From an uncultured Campylobacter sp. (GTDB taxonomy: Bacteria > Campylobacterota > Campylobacteria > Campylobacterales > Campylobacteraceae), in the NCBI RefSeq assembly GCF_938031315.1, contig NZ_CALHHT010000426.1, positions 1-8,486 on the forward strand: a DNA stretch of 8,486 nucleotides. Reading direction: 5' to 3'. The notes beneath the pieces are model-generated. The model had not been told where the DNA came from. It worked only from the letters and a program-made list of their open reading frames with translations, and did not search any database. Positions 5,905 through 8,486 of the stretch are shown here, piece after piece (positions within the stretch are counted from its first letter, which is position 1; each line of letters begins with the position of its first letter). Position numbers and translations under genes: made by a program.

Positions 5905-6769
5905 TTCTTTGCTCGCGCAGGGCGTAAAATTTCATAATCTTTTTATGCAAAATAAGCGAAACATAAATCAGCGCCGAGCCCGCAAGCAGGCGCGCTATAT
6001 CGGCGTCCTTTTGCCAAAATACTAAATTTACGACGATCGCTGCGGGGATGAGCGCGTTATTCATAATCGCAAGCACGCCGCTATCGACTTCGCACGCGCC
6101 TTTGTTCCACAAAAAATACCCCAGAGCGCTTGCGACAGTGCCCAGATACACGATCACCGCGCCTTGGGAGAAGCTGGGATTAAATTTAGAAAAATCTCCG
6201 AGCACGATCGCGGCAATCGCCGTAACGGCGGTGGCCCCCACAAAAAAGTAGCCGAAAAGCTCCTTCTGCTCGCTAAAGCCGTGGCGCTCCAGCATAAATT
6301 TATACGCGCTCTGTCCGAGCCCGAAGCATAAATTTGCGCCCTGCACAAGCAAAAAGCCCGTCAAAAACTCGGAATTTATCGCACCGAATTTAATCACCAA
6401 AGCCCCCAGCACCGCGACTGCGACGCTGAAAAGATATAGCGCGCGAAATCTAAGCTTAAGCGCGTCGTAAAGCAGCGTCACGTAAAACGGAGTAAATATC
6501 GTAAAAAGTGCCACTTCATAGACCTTCAAATACGCAAAGCTGCGGTAGTAGAAGATATACATCACGCCGATCTGCACGGCGCCCACGGCGCAAATTTTAA
6601 GCGCCAGGGCTGGATTTACGCCACGAAATTTCATAAACGGCAAAAAGCAAATTAGCGCCAACAATACGCGCGAAAACGCCAAATACGCGCTGTCTATACC
6701 GCGCAAAAACTCGCCTATCAGCGAGAAGCTAAACGCCCAAATACAAGTAACCAAAATCAGTTTTTTCAA
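5900..6769 (-). CDS. EamA/DMT-superfamily transporter
   Basis: This 289-residue protein is an integral membrane transporter of the drug/metabolite superfamily, probably an exporter or importer of small metabolites such as amino acids; the substrate cannot be read from the sequence. About ten hydrophobic helices are visible in two five-helix halves, starting with KKLILVTCIWAFSFSLIGEF and with the second half beginning near FLLVQGANLCFGLGQSAYKF. Family-typical features are the early WAFSF motif and GALVIKFG ending the first half. The length is normal. The start is TTG at 6769-6767, with AGGCGG about seven bases upstream; this gives the expected short N-terminus. The ribosome site lies inside one arm of a perfect inverted repeat (6774-6801). 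The gene lies 64 bases upstream of macA on the same strand, and transcribes divergently from glmU. Confidence 0.88.
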   Translation of the reverse strand: MKKLILVTCIWAFSFSLIGEFLRGIDSAYLAFSRVLLALICFLPFMKFRGVNPALALKICAVGAVQIGVMYIFYYRSFAYLKVYEVALFTIFTPFYVTLLYDALKLRFRALYLFSVAVAVLGALVIKFGAINSEFLTGFLLVQGANLCFGLGQSAYKFMLERHGFSEQKELFGYFFVGATAVTAIAAIVLGDFSKFNPSFSQGAVIVYLGTVASALGYFLWNKGACEVDSGVLAIMNNALIPAAIVVNLVFWQKDADIARLLAGSALIYVSLILHKKIMKFYALREQRI

Positions 6770-6773
6770 AACG

Positions 6774-6801
6774 TCCGCCTAAGCTTTAAAATTTAGGCGG
6801 A
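6774..6801 (-). promoter_or_regulatory. Perfect 9-bp inverted repeat covering the EamA gene start region
   Basis: TCCGCCTAA (6774-6782) and TTAGGCGGA (6793-6801) are exact reverse complements separated by ten bases. In the EamA transcript the downstream arm contains the AGGCGG ribosome site, so a hairpin would hide it. The repeat also begins directly at the end of a TATAAAAT -10 box (6802-6809), so the likely transcription start falls inside the upstream arm, which makes an operator for a dimeric repressor equally plausible. It has no following T-run on the minus strand, and no plus-strand gene ends here, so it is not a typical terminator. Confidence 0.6.
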
Positions 6802-6809
6802 ATTTTATA
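6802..6809 (-). promoter_or_regulatory. Probable promoter (-10 box) of the EamA gene
   Basis: TATAAAAT on the minus strand lies 32 bases upstream of the TTG start of the EamA gene, in an AT-rich stretch with no clear -35. Transcription would begin near 6795, inside the inverted repeat at 6774-6801. Confidence 0.45.
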
Positions 6810-6884
6810 AAATTTTAGTTGAATTTGGGATTTAAATTTCGCCCGCGCGGCATAAATTTAGGTTTTTATTTATTTTAAATGTGT

Positions 6885-6890
6885 TAAAAT
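6885..6890 (+). promoter_or_regulatory. Probable promoter (-10 box) of glmU-coaBC
   Basis: TAAAAT, within TGTGTTAAAAT, lies 29 bases upstream of the glmU ATG and follows a T-rich run (TTTTTATTTATTTT), the common Campylobacter promoter shape. The leader would be about 20-25 bases and holds an AAGGG ribosome site (6910-6914), five bases before the ATG. The rest of the 150-base gap (6770-6919) holds the EamA promoter region and no gene. Confidence 0.5.
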
Positions 6891-6919
6891 TATCCGATTT
6901 TTGAAATTTAAGGGTAAAA

Positions 6920-8221
6920 ATGAACGACGTTTCGGTTATAGTTCTTGCCGCAGGACTCGGCACTCGGATGAAGTCGCAAAAAGCTAAGGTTCTTTTCGAG
7001 CTTTGCGGCGAGCCGATGATAATCCACATCTTAAAGAAAGCTTACGAAATTTCAAACGACGTGAGCGTGATTTTACACTATCAATTCGACGAGGTTAAAA
7101 GCGCGGTTCTAGCGCACTTTCCAAACGCTAAAATTTACAAACAAGATCACGAGCATTTCCCCGGCACTGCGGGCGGACTAAAAGAGGTCGAAATCCGCGG
7201 AGCCAAAACGCTAATAATCTGCGGCGATATGCCTTTGGTAAAAAGCGCCGAGCTTCGCAAACTCTGCGAGGGGGACGCGGAAGTAAATTTAAGCGTTTTT
7301 AGCGCGCGCGATCCATTCGGATACGGTCGCGTAATCACCCGCGGCGGCGAAATTTTAAAGATCGTCGAGCAAAAGGACGCAAGCGAAGAAGAAAAAGCGG
7401 TAAAAGACGCAAACGCGGGCTGCTACTGCTTCAAAAGCGAGGCATTGAAACAAATTCTGCCGCAGATCAAACCAGATAACGCTCAGAAAGAATACTACCT
7501 CACCGACGCGATCAAAATCGCCAAAGATATGGGCTTAAAATGCGCTGCCGTGTGGGTGGACGAGCAAAATTTTATGGGCATAAACGATAAGTTCGCCCTC
7601 AGCATCGCCGAAAATTTAATGCAAAACGAGATAAAAGAAAATTTGATGAAGCAAGGCGTTTTGATGCGCCTACCGCAAAGCATCTATATCGACAGCAGAG
7701 CAAAATTTATCGGCGAGTGCGAGCTGCAAGAAAACGTAAGTATCATCGGTCCTTGCGTGATCGAAAGCTCGCTCATCAAAAGCGGCTGCGTCATCGAAGA
7801 TAGCGTCGTAAAAAACTCCGACATCGGTCCGATGGCGCATCTGCGCCCAAAATGCGAAGTTATAGGCACCCATATCGGAAATTTCGTCGAGCTTAAAAAC
7901 GCAAAAGTAAACAAAATCAAGGCGGGGCATTTAAGCTATCTTGGGGATTGCGAGATCGATGAGGGCAGCAATATCGGCTGCGGCACGATTACGTGCAACT
8001 ACGACGGCAAGAAAAAATACAAAACGATAATCGGCAAAAACGTCTTTATCGGCTCGGACACGCAGCTAGTAGCGCCCGTGCGGATAGCCGACGACGTCAT
8101 AATCGCCGCCGGCACAACGGTTACAAGCGACGTTCCGAGCGGCGCGCTGGCGATCAGCCGAAGCAAACAAATCAACAAAGATGGGTTTTTCCATAAATTT
8201 TTTAGGAGCGAAGATGAGTAA
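6920..8221 (+). CDS. glmU: Bifunctional UDP-GlcNAc pyrophosphorylase / glucosamine-1-phosphate N-acetyltransferase
   Basis: GlmU acetylates glucosamine-1-phosphate with acetyl-CoA and then couples the product to UTP, yielding UDP-GlcNAc for peptidoglycan and lipooligosaccharide. The 433-residue protein has an N-terminal Rossmann-like nucleotidyltransferase domain with LAAGLGTRM (9-17), K23 in KAKVL, PGTAGG (81-86) and the metal-binding D103 in CGDMPL. The C-terminal left-handed beta-helix (about 252 onward) has HLRP (307-310), HIGNFVELKNAK (318-329), the catalytic H337 in AGHLSYLGDC and GTITCNYDG (355-363), followed by the acetyl-CoA-binding coils. Both active sites look intact. The length is slightly below that of the E. 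coli enzyme, as is usual for Campylobacter. The ATG has an AAGGG site and its own promoter. The stop overlaps the start of coaBC by eight bases. Confidence 0.97.
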   Translation: MNDVSVIVLAAGLGTRMKSQKAKVLFELCGEPMIIHILKKAYEISNDVSVILHYQFDEVKSAVLAHFPNAKIYKQDHEHFPGTAGGLKEVEIRGAKTLIICGDMPLVKSAELRKLCEGDAEVNLSVFSARDPFGYGRVITRGGEILKIVEQKDASEEEKAVKDANAGCYCFKSEALKQILPQIKPDNAQKEYYLTDAIKIAKDMGLKCAAVWVDEQNFMGINDKFALSIAENLMQNEIKENLMKQGVLMRLPQSIYIDSRAKFIGECELQENVSIIGPCVIESSLIKSGCVIEDSVVKNSDIGPMAHLRPKCEVIGTHIGNFVELKNAKVNKIKAGHLSYLGDCEIDEGSNIGCGTITCNYDGKKKYKTIIGKNVFIGSDTQLVAPVRIADDVIIAAGTTVTSDVPSGALAISRSKQINKDGFFHKFFRSEDE

Positions 8222-8486
8222 GAAAAAGGTTTTACTGGCGGTTTGCGGGAGTATCAGTTTTTACAAAGCGTTTGAAATTTTATCCGCTCTGAAAAAGTCG
8301 AATTTCGACGTCTATGTCGCGCTTAGCGACGGCGTGCAGGAGTTTGTTAGCTACAAGGCATTCGAGGCGCTATGCGATCACCCCGTGCTTTGCAAAGCCA
8401 ACGAAAACTGGCAGGCTGGCATCAACCACATCGCTTATTCCAAGGTGGATTTAGTTTTGATAGCGCCTGCGACGGCAAATACTATA
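8214..8486 (+). CDS. coaBC: Phosphopantothenoylcysteine decarboxylase/synthetase CoaBC, N-terminal fragment
   Basis: CoaBC (Dfp) joins cysteine to 4'-phosphopantothenate and decarboxylates the product to 4'-phosphopantetheine in coenzyme A synthesis. The gene runs off the right edge; 91 codons are visible, covering part of the flavin-dependent decarboxylase (CoaC) domain. Typical marks are VLLAVCGSISFYK (6-18), the NHI motif with the expected catalytic H72, and VLIAPATANT (81-90). The CoaB ligase half would lie beyond the window. The ATG at 8214 has an AGGAG site five to six bases upstream, located inside the last codons of glmU, and overlaps glmU by eight bases in another frame. The arrangement points to a glmU-coaBC operon with coupled translation. 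Confidence 0.93.
   Translation, partial: MSKKKVLLAVCGSISFYKAFEILSALKKSNFDVYVALSDGVQEFVSYKAFEALCDHPVLCKANENWQAGINHIAYSKVDLVLIAPATANTI

Noticed and set aside
6774..6801. Rho-independent terminator reading of the inverted repeat
   Set aside because: No plus-strand gene ends upstream of it, and on the minus strand it lies before a start codon with no following T-run.
7670..7930. Minus-strand open frames opposite the glmU C-terminal domain
   Set aside because: They mirror the repetitive beta-helix coding sequence of glmU and have no ribosome site or recognisable motif.
1..8486. Mobile element, prophage, toxin-antitoxin, CRISPR or defence system
   Set aside because: No transposase, integrase, phage, nuclease or repeat array was seen. 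All genes but one belong to known families with intact motifs and conserved neighbours.

Overview
The window looks like chromosomal DNA from an epsilonproteobacterium, most likely a Campylobacter. The base composition looks moderate rather than very AT-rich, which would fit the oral group around C. gracilis, C. rectus and C. showae better than C. jejuni; the species is a guess. The reasons are the dense AAATTT-rich coding style, promoters that show a -10 box but no clear -35, the Campylobacter-like GlmU protein, and the gene orders rpmH-rnpA-yidD-yidC, macA-macB-outer membrane factor and glmU-coaBC. I see no rRNA, tRNA, CRISPR array, insertion sequence or phage gene.

Layout. From 1 to 6769 everything lies on the minus strand. 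Read in the direction of transcription, the order is: an EamA/DMT-family transporter (6769-5900); a tripartite efflux or secretion operon of macA (5835-4651), macB (4637-2703), an outer membrane lipoprotein channel (2689-1331) and a small exported protein of unknown function (1334-981); then the ribosome, RNase P and membrane-insertion cluster rpmH (905-771), rnpA (about 783-448), yidD (451-107) and the first 35 codons of yidC (107-1). From 6920 to the right edge the plus strand carries glmU and the first 91 codons of coaBC. The 150-base gap between the EamA gene and glmU is the only divergent intergenic region.

How the genes work together. RpmH is ribosomal protein L34, RnpA is the protein subunit of the tRNA 5'-processing enzyme, and YidD and YidC serve inner-membrane protein insertion; these four overlap or almost touch and look translationally coupled. 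MacA, MacB and the lipoprotein channel form a complete inner-membrane-to-outside export machine. The 117-residue protein encoded in a 4-base overlap with the channel gene is the only unrecognised gene here and is a reasonable candidate for a periplasmic accessory factor or a substrate of that machine. GlmU makes UDP-GlcNAc for the cell wall and lipooligosaccharide, and CoaBC makes 4'-phosphopantetheine for coenzyme A.

The window is mostly ordinary core genome. The points worth a second look are an rnpA reading frame with no ATG, GTG or TTG at the expected start, the uncharacterised exported protein in the macAB operon, and a perfect 9-bp inverted repeat that begins right at the predicted -10 box of the EamA gene and whose other arm contains its ribosome binding site.
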